From contig JAPJBO010000453.1 in the NCBI GenBank assembly GCA_030068145.1, forward strand, positions 62,001 to 126,000: 64,000 bases of DNA, given 5' to 3'. The DNA is from Diplonema papillatum (taxonomy: Eukaryota; Euglenozoa; Diplonemea; Diplonemida; Diplonemidae). Both the position numbers and the translations under genes were made by a program. Under the pieces are notes generated by a model. The model was not told the DNA's origin, made no database searches, and saw only the letters and a program-made list of their open reading frames with translations. This document shows, one piece after another, positions 8,676 to 18,400 of the stretch. Each line of letters opens with the position of its first letter. Positions within the stretch are counted from its first letter, which is position 1.

Positions 8676-11548
8676 CTGGCGGCTCCCCACCAAGGCCTAG
8701 ATGTGCCAGTTCCAAAGCAACAAGCCCCCCTACTAAAGATACCAACCAAGTTCGTACTTCGTCGCCTCCCGGTGTCTTCCAGGGTACCTCGCCCAAAGTC
8801 CGCTCCGTCTCCCCACCCGACTGTCGAAACTGCGATTCCTTTGCCGCAACCCTCGCTCTTTTCACTCAAACCGTCCATCGACTCTTCGCGGGCCGTAGTG
8901 ATGCAGCAACAGCCACCGACGAATGTGGGTCGTGCGGTTCAGCGAATGCTGACAAGCGGAGCTTCTGGTCCCACCGGCCGTACGATGGAGGTTCGAGTGA
9001 CGCGTACGGGTGCCGAGGCACGGCTTGTGGCTCTGATGCAACAAATGTGGGCGGATTCTACTCTGCAGGACCGCCGCAGACTGTGGCGCCGACTCTGTGC
9101 ATGGACCGTACAGCAGCAACTGCAACTGAATGCGGACACAGCCTGCCTGTTTGTTGCGGCGACAGGGGTTCGTCCTCAGGGCCTCCTGGGGTACGCGAAG
9201 GCGCTTTCAGCGACATTTGCGGCGATGGGATTAGAGAACCAGCCATTGCGGATGATGGCTTCGGCACTGCGCAACTCGGGGGCGGCGGTGCCGCGGGCTC
9301 AGGCAGTACCTGTGGACAGAGCGACACTTGTGCAGTGGGCGTTATCGCAGGCGCCGGCGGTGAAAATGTGCACTCTGCTGGCATGGAAATCGGCGTCGAG
9401 GTGGGCCGAGGCTGCCGCCCTGTCCTCGAAGCAGTTTCTGCGTGTCGCGCCGGAGGAGATCGTGATCGACTGGGAGCAAACCCCGAAAGGCCGACGGCGG
9501 AACCCGTTCAAACCGTCGAGGTTTGCCGTGATAGTGGGCCCTCTGACGCCCGAACTGGCCGAGATGTTCCAGGCGAGTGCCCCCTTCGACGAACTGTGTT
9601 CTCTGACGACAACGGGCCTGGATTCGATGTGGACGCGATCCCCCGAGATGCGACGCTACTCGGCGCACTCCATCAAAAGGGGTGCAGTGACGCGTCTGTT
9701 CGACCTGATTGCGAGTGGCGTTTCGATCCCGCTGTGCAGCGTACACCGGCTCGCCAAGCACGAAGAACCGGGTGGGACGGAAGGAGCGATCTCGGAAACA
9801 ACGATTCGTTACGGCGGCAATCTGCTCGCCCTCGCCCGGGTCCTCGGAACCGCGAAGGCGACGAAGCATCTCTGAGTCGCCATCTGCGGTCGGATCAGGC
9901 GTTTCGGACGCTGCGGGCACACTCGGTGACGCGTCGCGGTGGGTCGACTCGGCTGCCTCGGACGCCGGCAGAGCGCCAGTCCCCTTTGCATGTGGCCGCA
10001 GTCAAGCCGATGGACGTCAACAAACTGCGTGCCCGCATGACCGAAAGCGTTCGCTCGCGCTTCGACGACACGTGGCGGAAGACGTTTTACCCGGACGTGA
10101 GCAGCATTCTGCCGTCGCTTGGATCCCCGTCGAGGCTGGTTTTGGGTCACGCGAAGCAGCTCGAGGAGTACGAGATAGCCGCGAGGGCAGCAGGCCCGGG
10201 CCCCTGGGCCTCGGTGCCGTTCACGGTTCTTGAGGAGAAAGACGGTTCTCTTCGGCAACGGTTCATTCTTTGGACCCTCGACGGAAACCGTGCGGCTGAA
10301 GCCGCCGGTTATGTTGCGTCCGTTCCGTTGGCTCACGTGTCCCACTACTTGGGCGCAGTACATGAAGAGTGCGGGACTACTCGTGACTTCCGCACGGGAT
10401 TCTACGCAATAGAGATCCCGAAAGCCGTTCGACACTTGTTCCGTTTCACAACGGACGACGGCAGCTGGTGGGAGTTGAACCGTCTCCCGATGGGCCATGC
10501 ATGTGCGCCCGAGCTCATGCACACGCTGGCAGCGGTGTCAGCCGGGCATCCCGACTTCGTGTTGCCGGAGCTCGTTGAGGGTGAAGTTGTTGTCCATGTT
10601 TGGGTCGACAACATTCGCTACGCTGGCTCAAGGCAGTGCGTTCTTGCAGCGACGCGGCGGTTGGACCAGACGGCGGTGGACTGCTCGCTGACATGGAAAG
10701 ACGCTGATTCCCGGACGGCTGCACCCCGTTATGAATTCATCGGGGTCGACTGGCGACACAGTGTCTCGCAGGTCTCGCTGAGCAGCAAGCTTTGCAGAAA
10801 GCTGATGACGACGCGGTACGAGCTCCAGGCTTCGTCGCTTTCTGCCGGTGATATCGAAGCCTTGGGGGGCAGGCTGCTCCACGCATCTGCAATTGCGGGC
10901 ATTTTCCCCGGCTCGTTCTGGTTTGCGCTGAAATTCATGCGCAGAGTAACGAACTCGTTGAACCGAGGAACGAGGATGCCGACGGAACAAGTTTCCCTGT
11001 CTCCATGCATACGCTCATCTTTGCAAGGTTGGATAGACGCGGTCATGAGGCCACGGGCAATACCGACGAAGCTCCCTGTACCGTCGTTGACAGTGTTCGT
11101 TGATGCGAGCAAGAAGGGATGGGGTGGTGTTCTCGTGGACTCTCGTACGGCGGAGATAACCATCTTGGGGGCTCCCTGGTCAGCCGAGGAATCGAGGCTG
11201 CACATTAATGTTCTAGAGGCCATGGCCTTCGAACGTTCGGCAATGTCGATCCCGGACGCCTTTGCCGGTGGACGGATCGATGTTGTGGTGGACAATACCA
11301 CCGTGCAGGGAGTAGCGCGGAAAGGGTTCAGCATGCGAGACGCAGACCTGAACAACGCGGTGGTTTCTGGTCTTGCCAGGGTGCGAACCCTTGGTTGCGC
11401 ACTCTCTGTCCGCTGGGTGCGGAGCGAAGGGAACCCTGCAGATCTCCCATCGCGGGTGCCCCTGACGTCGCTGACTCCGAAGTCTATTGCTTCCGTCACA
11501 CAGGCGGTGGTGGCATTCTTTACTGGCGGCGGGGTGGAAGGAAGGTGA
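8639..11548 (+). CDS. RT/RNase H polyprotein of element 2
   Basis: The open frame is again 969 codons, starting with ATG and overlapping the last 36 bases of ORF1 and the whole recombinase gene. Conservation with element 1 begins around HSVTRRGGSTRLPRT (about 427) and continues from the shared Met at 10010. RT: VPFTVLEEKDGSLRQRF, NRLPMGHACAPE, VWVDNIRYAG with Asn at the second catalytic Asp. RNase H: VDASKKGWGG, HINVLEAMAFE, VVVDNTTV, NPADLPSR. A linker block GGRLLHASAIAGIFPGSFWF is nearly identical in both elements. The stop is inside B1. The mode of expression is unresolved. Confidence 0.85.
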   Translation: MEAGKRQGRGKMTGGSPPRPRCASSKATSPPTKDTNQVRTSSPPGVFQGTSPKVRSVSPPDCRNCDSFAATLALFTQTVHRLFAGRSDAATATDECGSCGSANADKRSFWSHRPYDGGSSDAYGCRGTACGSDATNVGGFYSAGPPQTVAPTLCMDRTAATATECGHSLPVCCGDRGSSSGPPGVREGAFSDICGDGIREPAIADDGFGTAQLGGGGAAGSGSTCGQSDTCAVGVIAGAGGENVHSAGMEIGVEVGRGCRPVLEAVSACRAGGDRDRLGANPERPTAEPVQTVEVCRDSGPSDARTGRDVPGECPLRRTVFSDDNGPGFDVDAIPRDATLLGALHQKGCSDASVRPDCEWRFDPAVQRTPARQARRTGWDGRSDLGNNDSLRRQSARPRPGPRNREGDEASLSRHLRSDQAFRTLRAHSVTRRGGSTRLPRTPAERQSPLHVAAVKPMDVNKLRARMTESVRSRFDDTWRKTFYPDVSSILPSLGSPSRLVLGHAKQLEEYEIAARAAGPGPWASVPFTVLEEKDGSLRQRFILWTLDGNRAAEAAGYVASVPLAHVSHYLGAVHEECGTTRDFRTGFYAIEIPKAVRHLFRFTTDDGSWWELNRLPMGHACAPELMHTLAAVSAGHPDFVLPELVEGEVVVHVWVDNIRYAGSRQCVLAATRRLDQTAVDCSLTWKDADSRTAAPRYEFIGVDWRHSVSQVSLSSKLCRKLMTTRYELQASSLSAGDIEALGGRLLHASAIAGIFPGSFWFALKFMRRVTNSLNRGTRMPTEQVSLSPCIRSSLQGWIDAVMRPRAIPTKLPVPSLTVFVDASKKGWGGVLVDSRTAEITILGAPWSAEESRLHINVLEAMAFERSAMSIPDAFAGGRIDVVVDNTTVQGVARKGFSMRDADLNNAVVSGLARVRTLGCALSVRWVRSEGNPADLPSRVPLTSLTPKSIASVTQAVVAFFTGGGVEGR
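8703..9875 (+). CDS. Tyrosine recombinase of element 2
   Basis: About 390 aa, alignable along its length with the recombinase of element 1. Motifs in order: WKSASRWAEAAALSSKQFL (first Arg), TPKGRRRNPFK, SAHSIKRGAVTRLFDL, AKHEEPGG and IRYGGNLLALARVLGTAK with the candidate catalytic Tyr. The HSIKRG variant (Lys at the HxxR arginine) is conserved with element 1. At the position of element 1's ATGCCAGTT this copy has GTGCCAGTT, so there is no ATG at the equivalent start. That makes independent initiation doubtful and favours readthrough of the in-frame ORF1 TGA at 8673. Confidence 0.83.
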   Translation: MPVPKQQAPLLKIPTKFVLRRLPVSSRVPRPKSAPSPHPTVETAIPLPQPSLFSLKPSIDSSRAVVMQQQPPTNVGRAVQRMLTSGASGPTGRTMEVRVTRTGAEARLVALMQQMWADSTLQDRRRLWRRLCAWTVQQQLQLNADTACLFVAATGVRPQGLLGYAKALSATFAAMGLENQPLRMMASALRNSGAAVPRAQAVPVDRATLVQWALSQAPAVKMCTLLAWKSASRWAEAAALSSKQFLRVAPEEIVIDWEQTPKGRRRNPFKPSRFAVIVGPLTPELAEMFQASAPFDELCSLTTTGLDSMWTRSPEMRRYSAHSIKRGAVTRLFDLIASGVSIPLCSVHRLAKHEEPGGTEGAISETTIRYGGNLLALARVLGTAKATKHL

Positions 11549-11837
11549 TCGTCTTGGTCGGCGTTGGTACGTCTGGACCACTCCTTTCATCCCGTTCGCA
11601 AGTCAGTCTGTTGCTAGGTTCAGTGCATGTTTCCTTCCTCTTGACAGGCCTCGAAGATAGCGCATCAGTGGATTAGTTGAAATGGATTTATCTTAGCTTG
11701 AAGATACACGTAGCAGGCGTGGAGTTGCCATGACCTTCCTGGAGTTAGTTGAAATGGTTTTGAGTTGTTATCTTGAAGAGACCCAGCAGAATCCCCGACG
11801 TATCGAGCAGCAGGCAAGGAGATACCGCGACCATTCC
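11544..11837 (+). repeat. Split direct repeat B1 of element 2
   Basis: This 294-bp repeat begins GGTGATCGTCTTGG and ends CGACCATTCC, repeated at 11967-12260. It includes the RT/RNase H stop codon. Unlike element 1, five bases (TGCAG) separate it from A2. Confidence 0.92.
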
Positions 11838-11842
11838 TGCAG

Positions 11843-11946
11843 TTTACTGAGGGAATTGGCGCATTGAATTGCCGTCAGTGCTCGGAACCAATGTGAACCA
11901 CTCCAACAGGAGGTCAACCTTAGCTAGTTAAAACGTTAAACAAATT
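11843..11946 (+). repeat. Split direct repeat A2 of element 2
   Basis: Second copy of the 104-bp A repeat. Confidence 0.92.
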
Positions 11947-11966
11947 CCCACCCACCCTTGCCCCCG
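11947..11966. promoter_or_regulatory. C-rich A2/B2 spacer of element 2
   Basis: CCCACCCACCCTTGCCCCC followed by G. It differs at two of 19 positions from the spacer of element 1, although the flanking A and B repeats are unrelated between the elements. The minus strand is a G-quadruplex motif. Confidence 0.6.
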
Positions 11967-12728
<762 letters not shown>

Positions 12729-13330
12729 GGGTATTCCGAGGGGGGGAAGAAACGAGGGAAATACGGGAACGGCAGCTACTACGTACGCCACGGCTTTAAC
12801 GGCGAGTCGTGGAATGCGGATGCGTTCTCGGAACATCCCGATGTGTCGGCACCTGCCTGACCCGAAGCGGATTCCGGACGGTGTCCCCGTTTTCCAGGGA
12901 AACCAGCGCGTGTGTCCGCTGCACAGCCGAGGTGCGTAGGAGTGCTGCTCCAACCACCACAAGGAAGGGGACGGGCGGGCGGTGAAGATGTGCACGAAGC
13001 ACCGCATGACGGCGTGCAGGTCTGTGATAGCATGCTGCAGGAACTCGCGGGACCACCGAACGGTGAACGCGCCTTAGGGACGGGCGGCGTTTGCCCTCCG
13101 GAAGCGCGGGCGCGACGACGAGCAAGCAGGTGGAAGCGTCCGCAAGAAGCCGAAGCCGCTGCAGCCGCCTGCGAACGAGGGGCGCAGGGCTCGTCAGACT
13201 CCACAGTTCCGGAGACAAACAGTACGCGGGAAGCATGACACGACGCGTGCAAAGAGGTAGTTTGTAGCGGCTTTTGCAGTCTATCTCACAGATTGTTGCT
13301 GCGTATCAAGTTCAAACTACCACTACTACT
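12729..13330. other. GC-rich spacer ending in flank copy 2
   Basis: The part to about 13250 is GC-rich and open in several frames on both strands, but no reading shows a recognisable domain. Bases 13280-13330 repeat the left flank of element 1 (CAGATTGTTGCTGC, CAAGTTCAAACTACCACTAC) and end in a minimal TAC tract. This looks like a related site without an element. Confidence 0.6.
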
Positions 13331-13463
13331 CGTGCGCGCGGAAAATTCTAGGGTCGTGTAACACGGAACCAAAAAACGATAGCCCACCCTAAGCACTAAA
13401 TAAGATTTCCCACCAAAAACTTTCACTCTAAAAAGGAAGGAAACACAAACCAATACTAAAGAA

Positions 13464-13946
13464 ATGGGGGGCCTTGCGTCCGTGACGCGAATCTGCATCT
13501 TGATCTGTGGGATTGCTACGCTAGCATGCGGCATCTTCCACATTGTGTTCAAGCTGGTGGACGGCGATGAGTGGTGCAACGACAACATCCCGGGCATCAA
13601 GTGCATCGGCACCATTCTGGCGTGGTCCAATGAGAAGGACCTGGCCCTGCGTGACCTGCAGGCCCTAGGTTGGAGGCGCGATATGTTTACGTTCCAGCTT
13701 GACACGTTCGCAGACCTCTGGACCCCGACGTTCATGGGAATTGCCACCATCTTCGGCATCTTCGCGAAGAACATGCGCCTGGGCATCATCTGTCGATCGT
13801 GGCTGTCCGTCACGCTGTGGCTTGCCGTGATGCTCCTCTGGGCAAACTTCGGCTACGCAGGCGATCTGGGTGTAGTGGCCGGCTTCTTTGCGAGCATCGT
13901 GTGTCTCTTTCCTTTCGTTTGTGTTCAGGAAGCACCCAATTCGTGA
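13464..13946 (+). CDS. Small four-helix membrane protein, unknown family
   Basis: A 160-aa protein. Hydrophobic segments lie at about residues 6-29 (ICILICGIATLACGIFHIVF), 88-103, 107-128 and 132-153, separated by a polar loop of about 55 residues containing two Cys (EWCNDN, GIKCIG). This layout is that of a small tetraspan membrane protein, but I do not recognise the family. The ATG has AAAG upstream, and 40 bp before it lies ACTTTCACTCTAAAA, a motif that recurs on the plus strand of this window. No intron is needed. Codon use is GC-rich like the other exons. Confidence 0.6.
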   Translation: MGGLASVTRICILICGIATLACGIFHIVFKLVDGDEWCNDNIPGIKCIGTILAWSNEKDLALRDLQALGWRRDMFTFQLDTFADLWTPTFMGIATIFGIFAKNMRLGIICRSWLSVTLWLAVMLLWANFGYAGDLGVVAGFFASIVCLFPFVCVQEAPNS

Positions 13947-14089
13947 CGTGTGGTGGTCTTACCTGCCTATCTTGTGCCGGTCAACTGATCTGCAAATCCC
14001 GGCAAGCCGGAGTCAGACATTTTAAAGAAACCAAACAAACGTGCCCATTCAATTTGTGACAAAGGTGCTGCCACGGGGGTCCCTGACCC

Positions 14090-14450
14090 CCTACCGTTCC
14101 TTTACGAAGGTTCGAGGTTCTCCTTCATGCGATTCCTTCCTCCTGCACGCATAAAGAAGCACCGGGAAGGTGGGGCCGTAATCCTGCACCTGTATAGCTC
14201 GCCCGCTCCCCCTTCGCCAAGGCCGGCTGCAGGGGAAAGTGGTCGCCAAAAAGGAAACACCTCGAAGCTTCCCGAAACTTCCTATTTTTTGTCTTAACAA
14301 TGCATTGTTGGTACTAAAAATTAGTAGTTGGCAGCGTACTGAGTGCTTCAGGGATGCAGCCTTGGGTCCTGGAGAGCGTTTCTAAGCTACTTTGATCAAC
14401 AAAATAAGGACAGTTTCTGGGGTGGCCGGCTACATTGGAGACACACCAAA
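14090..14450. repeat. Left arm of imperfect inverted repeat (partner 18130-18400)
   Basis: Blocks such as GGGGCCGTAAT.CTGCACC, CTTCGCCA.GGCCG.CTGCAG, AAAGTGGTCGCCA and CTGGGGTGGCCGGCTACATTG occur here on the plus strand and, in the same order, on the minus strand at 18130-18370. The identity is interrupted by indels. Confidence 0.65.
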
Positions 14451-14597
14451 TTTCACAAAAAATCCCATGTCTTTCACATGATATCACCAGTCGCTCTTGG
14501 GAACGTATGTGAATGAAAGTGGAACCACGTGAGACACTGTGAAACACTGCACGCAACAAGACGACGAAACACTGTGAAAACGCGTGAAAAAGCGACG

Positions 14598-15380
14598 ATG
14601 CTGTCGACATTGTGCCGCCTGTGCCAGGACCTGCAGCTGCCGTCGCCGTTGCCTGCCGAGCGGAAGGTCCGGGTGGGCTCGATGAGGACCCTGGGGGCGC
14701 CGATGCTGTGGGGGGGATTGACACCTCGCCCACGCTTCGCCGGGGGCGAGGAGACGCACGGGGTGCTGGGGACGAGCTTTCCGCGGGCAGCTGCCGGGGA
14801 CGGGAAGAACTGGGGCGGGGACGTGTTCCCGCAGTACGACGCGGCGCGGCGGGCACAGCGTTCGCTGCGCTGGGACGTGCCCACCCCTCTGCCGCAACGC
14901 CCGCGCCTTCCCGTGCTTGTACCGGCTGCGCAGGCGGACCCTCTGCTCCGCACGCAGTCGGTCTGCGATGCCTGCGCGAAGCAGAAGTGCGCGGTGTGCA
15001 CTGGCATGCGAAGAAACTACAGCCTTGTAGTTGACCAGTGCTGCCAGGTGCACCACCGCCCTGACGACGGCCTGCGCATTCAGTGCTGCCGGGCGCATCG
15101 CCCGAACGCCGACGCGTGCTGCGGACGCGGGCATCACAGGGGTGGTGCTGGCCGCGACGGCAGCACTGTGGCGAGCACAGTGGCGACGGGGGTGGCGGTG
15201 GTCATGGCGGCCGCGGCCGCGGCCGCGGCCGCGGCCGCGGCGGCCGAGGCGGCGGAGACGACAGTGACGGAGACGGTGGCGGCGGCCGCGGCACTGGTCG
15301 CGGCCGCGCACGCGGCGGCGGTCGCGGCAGCGGTCGCGGCGGGGATCGCGGCGGCGGCGGCGGTGGCGGTCGCAGCCTAG
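14598..15380 (+). CDS. Hypothetical Cys-rich ORF ending in an Ala-rich tail
   Basis: The reading from ATG 14598 contains LCRLCQ at the start and a Cys cluster (SVCDACAKQKCAVCTGM, about residues 124-140, followed by QCC, QCC, DACC). It then runs into a long Ala/Val tail produced by a GCGGCC repeat. The next frame across that repeat (15083-15919) instead gives an Arg/Gly-rich basic protein and looks more protein-like, so an intron or frameshift between the two frames is possible. I do not recognise a family, and the Ala tail is probably not real. Confidence 0.35.
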   Translation: MLSTLCRLCQDLQLPSPLPAERKVRVGSMRTLGAPMLWGGLTPRPRFAGGEETHGVLGTSFPRAAAGDGKNWGGDVFPQYDAARRAQRSLRWDVPTPLPQRPRLPVLVPAAQADPLLRTQSVCDACAKQKCAVCTGMRRNYSLVVDQCCQVHHRPDDGLRIQCCRAHRPNADACCGRGHHRGGAGRDGSTVASTVATGVAVVMAAAAAAAAAAAAAEAAETTVTETVAAAAALVAAAHAAAVAAAVAAGIAAAAAVAVAA

Positions 15381-15919
15381 GCGAGAGCGACGGCCTCACA
15401 GGCCGGAAGCGGCGCGCGCCGTCCCCACCTGGAACACCTACCAGCCGTGGCCGGAGGAGGCGGACGACGAAGTCGCCCCCGAAGCGCGCCCCCCCGCCAG
15501 CAGGCAGGAAGCGACCCGCGCCATGCACCCCCACGGCCTCTCCCGCAGCCGCGCTGCGCGCACGACGACGACGACGCGCCGATCTCGGCGACGACGGCAC
15601 TGGCCTCGCCGGCCCGAACACACCGCGCCCACCCGGCCCCGCCCGGCCCTCTTCGATGGCAGGCCCTGACTCGGGCCCTTTTACTGATTCTGGTTCCGAC
15701 CCTCCACGGGTCACACAACGATCGCGCCCTCCCGCCGGCTCTTCCCGGCTACTCGCGTCCTCCGCATCGCGGCGTGCCTATCGGCGCAAGCGAGAAAGCG
15801 AAGACTCCGATTCCTTTTCGGATTATGAGATCGTGAGCAACTGCCAACAACAGTTGCAGCCGACTAGAGTTGCGCCGCGCCGAAAGCGCGGAAAAAGTGA
15901 CCCTTCTGGAGTCACGTAG
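15083..15919 (+). CDS. Arg/Gly-rich, basic nuclear-type ORF (probable exon)
   Basis: The reading shows GRGRGRGRGG-type repeats (about 42-95), several basic clusters resembling nuclear localisation signals (RKRRAP, RGRRRRTTK, RARRRRR), Ser/Pro-rich linkers and an acidic C-terminus (ESEDSDSFSDYEIVSN). This is typical composition for an RGG-box RNA-binding or nucleolar protein, but there is no folded domain. The start given is only the first in-frame Met; the true 5' end is probably an upstream exon. Strand and frame rest on composition, so confidence is modest. Confidence 0.4.
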   Translation: MLPGASPERRRVLRTRASQGWCWPRRQHCGEHSGDGGGGGHGGRGRGRGRGRGGRGGGDDSDGDGGGGRGTGRGRARGGGRGSGRGGDRGGGGGGGRSLGESDGLTGRKRRAPSPPGTPTSRGRRRRTTKSPPKRAPPPAGRKRPAPCTPTASPAAALRARRRRRADLGDDGTGLAGPNTPRPPGPARPSSMAGPDSGPFTDSGSDPPRVTQRSRPPAGSSRLLASSASRRAYRRKRESEDSDSFSDYEIVSNCQQQLQPTRVAPRRKRGKSDPSGVT

Positions 15920-15936
15920 CGAAAAGCTGGCATAGT

Positions 15937-16000
15937 GTGGTACTCATTTGCTTGCAAATGACTCCCCACTAACGCAACAAGACGACGAAAAAGCGTGAAA
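15937..16000 (+). repeat. Short palindromic repeat, Oct-like core (copy 1)
   Basis: Core CATTTGCTTGCAAATG inside a longer inverted repeat (GTGG...CCAC), followed by AACGCAACAAGACGACGAAA. Near-identical copies start at about 17962 and 18054. Confidence 0.8.
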
Positions 16001-17060
16001 AACCGTGAAAGGGACCGATATTCTGGGAAGTCTTGGGAAATTCTGGGTGGGAAGATTTTGGAAGTTTTTTGAATACTTTTCCAGTTTTTTGGGGGCTATT
16101 GACTCCCTACCAACGTGAACACCAGCCCGAAACTGGGGAAATGGGAAGAAGTGCGAAGGAGAACAAAATTTTGGAGAAACTGTGAAACAGAGGGAAACTG
16201 AGCGAAGGAACAGGGGTTCTTTTTTTATGGTAACAAGCTTGCTTGTCCGCACCGCAGGCGTCACTTGGCATCGACGACCATCCGGCATCGCCTTGTCCGA
16301 CCGCACGACAACCCCCCTGACATGCCCCCAGCAAACCTCATTTGCTTCGTAGCGCAGCGCATATTTGTTGACGTCACCAAACGTGATTCGTGGTAGAGTA
16401 GCTTGGCACTTGTTATGCGCTTCCTCGGAATATTTATTGTGATCACCACCTTCAGAATTGCGGCACTTGCCGTGCCAGGGAAAACCACGTCGCTGACGGC
16501 TAGGCCCGTAGCTTCACCCGAAACGTAACAGGACACCATCCAACATCTGAGCGAGATTTGACCAAGCCCCGTCTTCATTTCAGAAGACTCCAGTCTTCAT
16601 TTTGAAACGAAAAGAAGGTTGAAGTATCGTCACCTGAGGGGGTAATCTCAGGATTTATATAAGCCGTTAAGCAGCGGCTGCCGGCTTATCCCGTGACACC
16701 TTTTGTATGTATGTTTATGTTATAGAAAGAGTGGCGTTGACACTCTTTGAGATGAAGAAGCTCCTCGTTCGGCCGTGGATGTGGTATGATTGGTCGTGGA
16801 TGTGGTTGAAGACGTCGGTGAGGTCGCTGTGCTGGCGCTGAGGTTCTGGTGAGGTTCGTACCTCCAGGTGGTCACCTTCGTCTCGCGCTGGGCTATCAGC
16901 CGGGCTACCGAGCCCTTGACACCACTGCTCCGCGCAGCTTGCTCGAAAAACCCCAGGGACGTAGTCGTAATGCGTCTCGCCGTAGTGAGCGGGCATAATT
17001 GCCGATTCGTCTTGTTGATCACTTCCGAGACTGGCTCCGCCGACGCCAATTCGGCGACGC
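16000..17060. other. Spacer, no convincing gene
   Basis: AT-richer sequence with short ORFs only. At 16217-16240 there is a hairpin-like TGGTAACAAGCTTGCTTGTC, similar to one at 20471-20495. Confidence 0.5.
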
Positions 17061-17066
17061 GAGTTC

Positions 17067-17300
17067 GTGACGGCGATTTTGGGCGTCCTGCTGGCCAGGC
17101 ACGTCACGACAGGGTGGGTGACGCTGGATGTCTTCCATGACAACAGCACCGCCGAGAGCCGCCACAGGAAGCTCGCGTCCCCCCACCCCGCGGAGAACCG
17201 CCTCATCGTTGAGATGCAGGAGCGATTATGCGATGTGGACGTGGCCACTCATCTCGTTCCGAGCGAGAACATGGTCGCCGACCTTGACACCAGAGACTGA
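17067..17300 (+). pseudogene. RNase H-like retroelement fragment
   Basis: The reading has FHDNSTAESRHRKL, then ENRLIVEMQERL and finally HLVPSENMVADLDTRD. The spacing and endings resemble the last third of retroelement RNase H domains ('DNSTA ... NRLI.E... W.PS..N.AD..SR'). It is not close to the RNase H of elements 1 and 2, so it comes from another family. There is no RT core upstream in frame, so it is a remnant. Confidence 0.4.
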
Positions 17301-17361
17301 GAGATGATTGAGGGGGGAGGGGGCGGCTCCCCCGACGCACGCCGCGTCCTCCTCCAAACCC

Positions 17362-17745
17362 TCACTGTCGTTTCTCTCCACTCTCTCTCTCTCTCCGCAT
17401 GTGATACGAAGAAGCTAGGTTCGTCACGGCAGCCATCCCAGTGAGATCCACAACGTACGTAGGGCTGACGGTCCGGGTGAGGATGAAGAGAGCTATCGGC
17501 CGCTGGTAGACTACGTTAGCGACCTGGAATGACGTGAGGTCACCCCACCCTTCGGAAGTTCCGACCAAAGTCAAAACCCTCTTCCATTGGGTCCAGGTGC
17601 GGTGGGGGAGGATTTCGTTGGTGAAGAAATCAGGGTTGCGTTTGGCGAATTCAAGGACGTCCGCCCGAACAACGCGGTCCGAATGGAGAACACGCACACT
17701 GGTGGTGAACGTGCTAAACCGGAAGACCGAAAAGGGAAGCGGGAG
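17362..17745 (-). pseudogene. OTU-like cysteine protease fragment
   Basis: The minus-strand reading contains RADVLEFAKRNPDFFTNEIL, then W..WKRVLTLVGTSEGWGDL followed by TSFQVANVVYQRPIALFILT. This matches the central part of OTU deubiquitinase domains ('R..V..YL..N...F ... EWGG..EL.ALS....RPI.V'). The N-terminal Asp/Cys block is missing and the catalytic His is uncertain, so the domain is incomplete. OTU domains occur in several retroelement families, which fits the RNase H-like remnant next to it. The assignment is by pattern only. Confidence 0.4.
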
Positions 17746-17959
17746 TGACTAGTTCCCGAGCTCGAGGGGCACCGACCGTTTCCCCTTTTCGTTTTTTTCG
17801 GCCATTTTATCGGTCAATCAAGTGCCTACACCTTGGCGGTCACATGTGTTCAAGGGGACGATTTTGGAGCAAATCCATGCAGCACATCGTAGAAAACTGT
17901 CACACAACCCGGTATGAACGTCTGTGAAGGCTTGCGAAAAGAGCTGAACCAGTGTGAAA

Positions 17960-18115
17960 CGATGGTGTGGTACTCATTTGCATGCAAATGACTCCCCACT
18001 AACGCAACAAGACGACGAAACGATGTGAAAAAACGTGAAAAAGCGCAGCATAGTGTGGTACTCATTTGCATGCAAATGACTCCCCACTAACGCAACAAGA
18101 CGACGAAGTTTTGTG
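17960..18115 (+). repeat. Two tandem palindromic repeats, Oct-like core (copies 2 and 3)
   Basis: Two units about 90 bp apart, each with CATTTGCATGCAAATG (a perfect 16-bp palindrome) and the tail AACGCAACAAGACGACGAA. Confidence 0.88.
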
Positions 18116-18129
18116 GAAAAGTGTGCTCA

Positions 18130-18400
18130 TTCAATGTAGCCGGCCACCCCAGTTTCGGGTAATTCAAGCGTATCAAGATCAAAGACCCCAGGAGACAAGC
18201 CACCCGGTCCAGGCCAAAATCGGTGAATTTCGGGGGGTAATTCCTTTGTGGCGACCACTTTCTGCAGTCGGCCCTGGCGAAGGTGGCGCGGATGAGCTAC
18301 AAAGGTGCAGTATTACGGCCCCAACTTGCGCAGAGCGCCATGTGCTATGCGTGCCCCGAAGAGGAAGGAATAGGATGAGAAGGAAGGACAGACTGGGAGT
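18130..18400. repeat. Right arm of imperfect inverted repeat (partner 14090-14450)
   Basis: Reverse complement of the left-arm blocks, in order. Together the arms enclose about 4 kb. Confidence 0.65.

Noticed and set aside
14484..15311. Minus-strand Arg/His-rich ORF
   Set aside because: Antisense of the GCGGCC/CGGGGC repeat block; extreme GC keeps all frames open and there is no unique domain.
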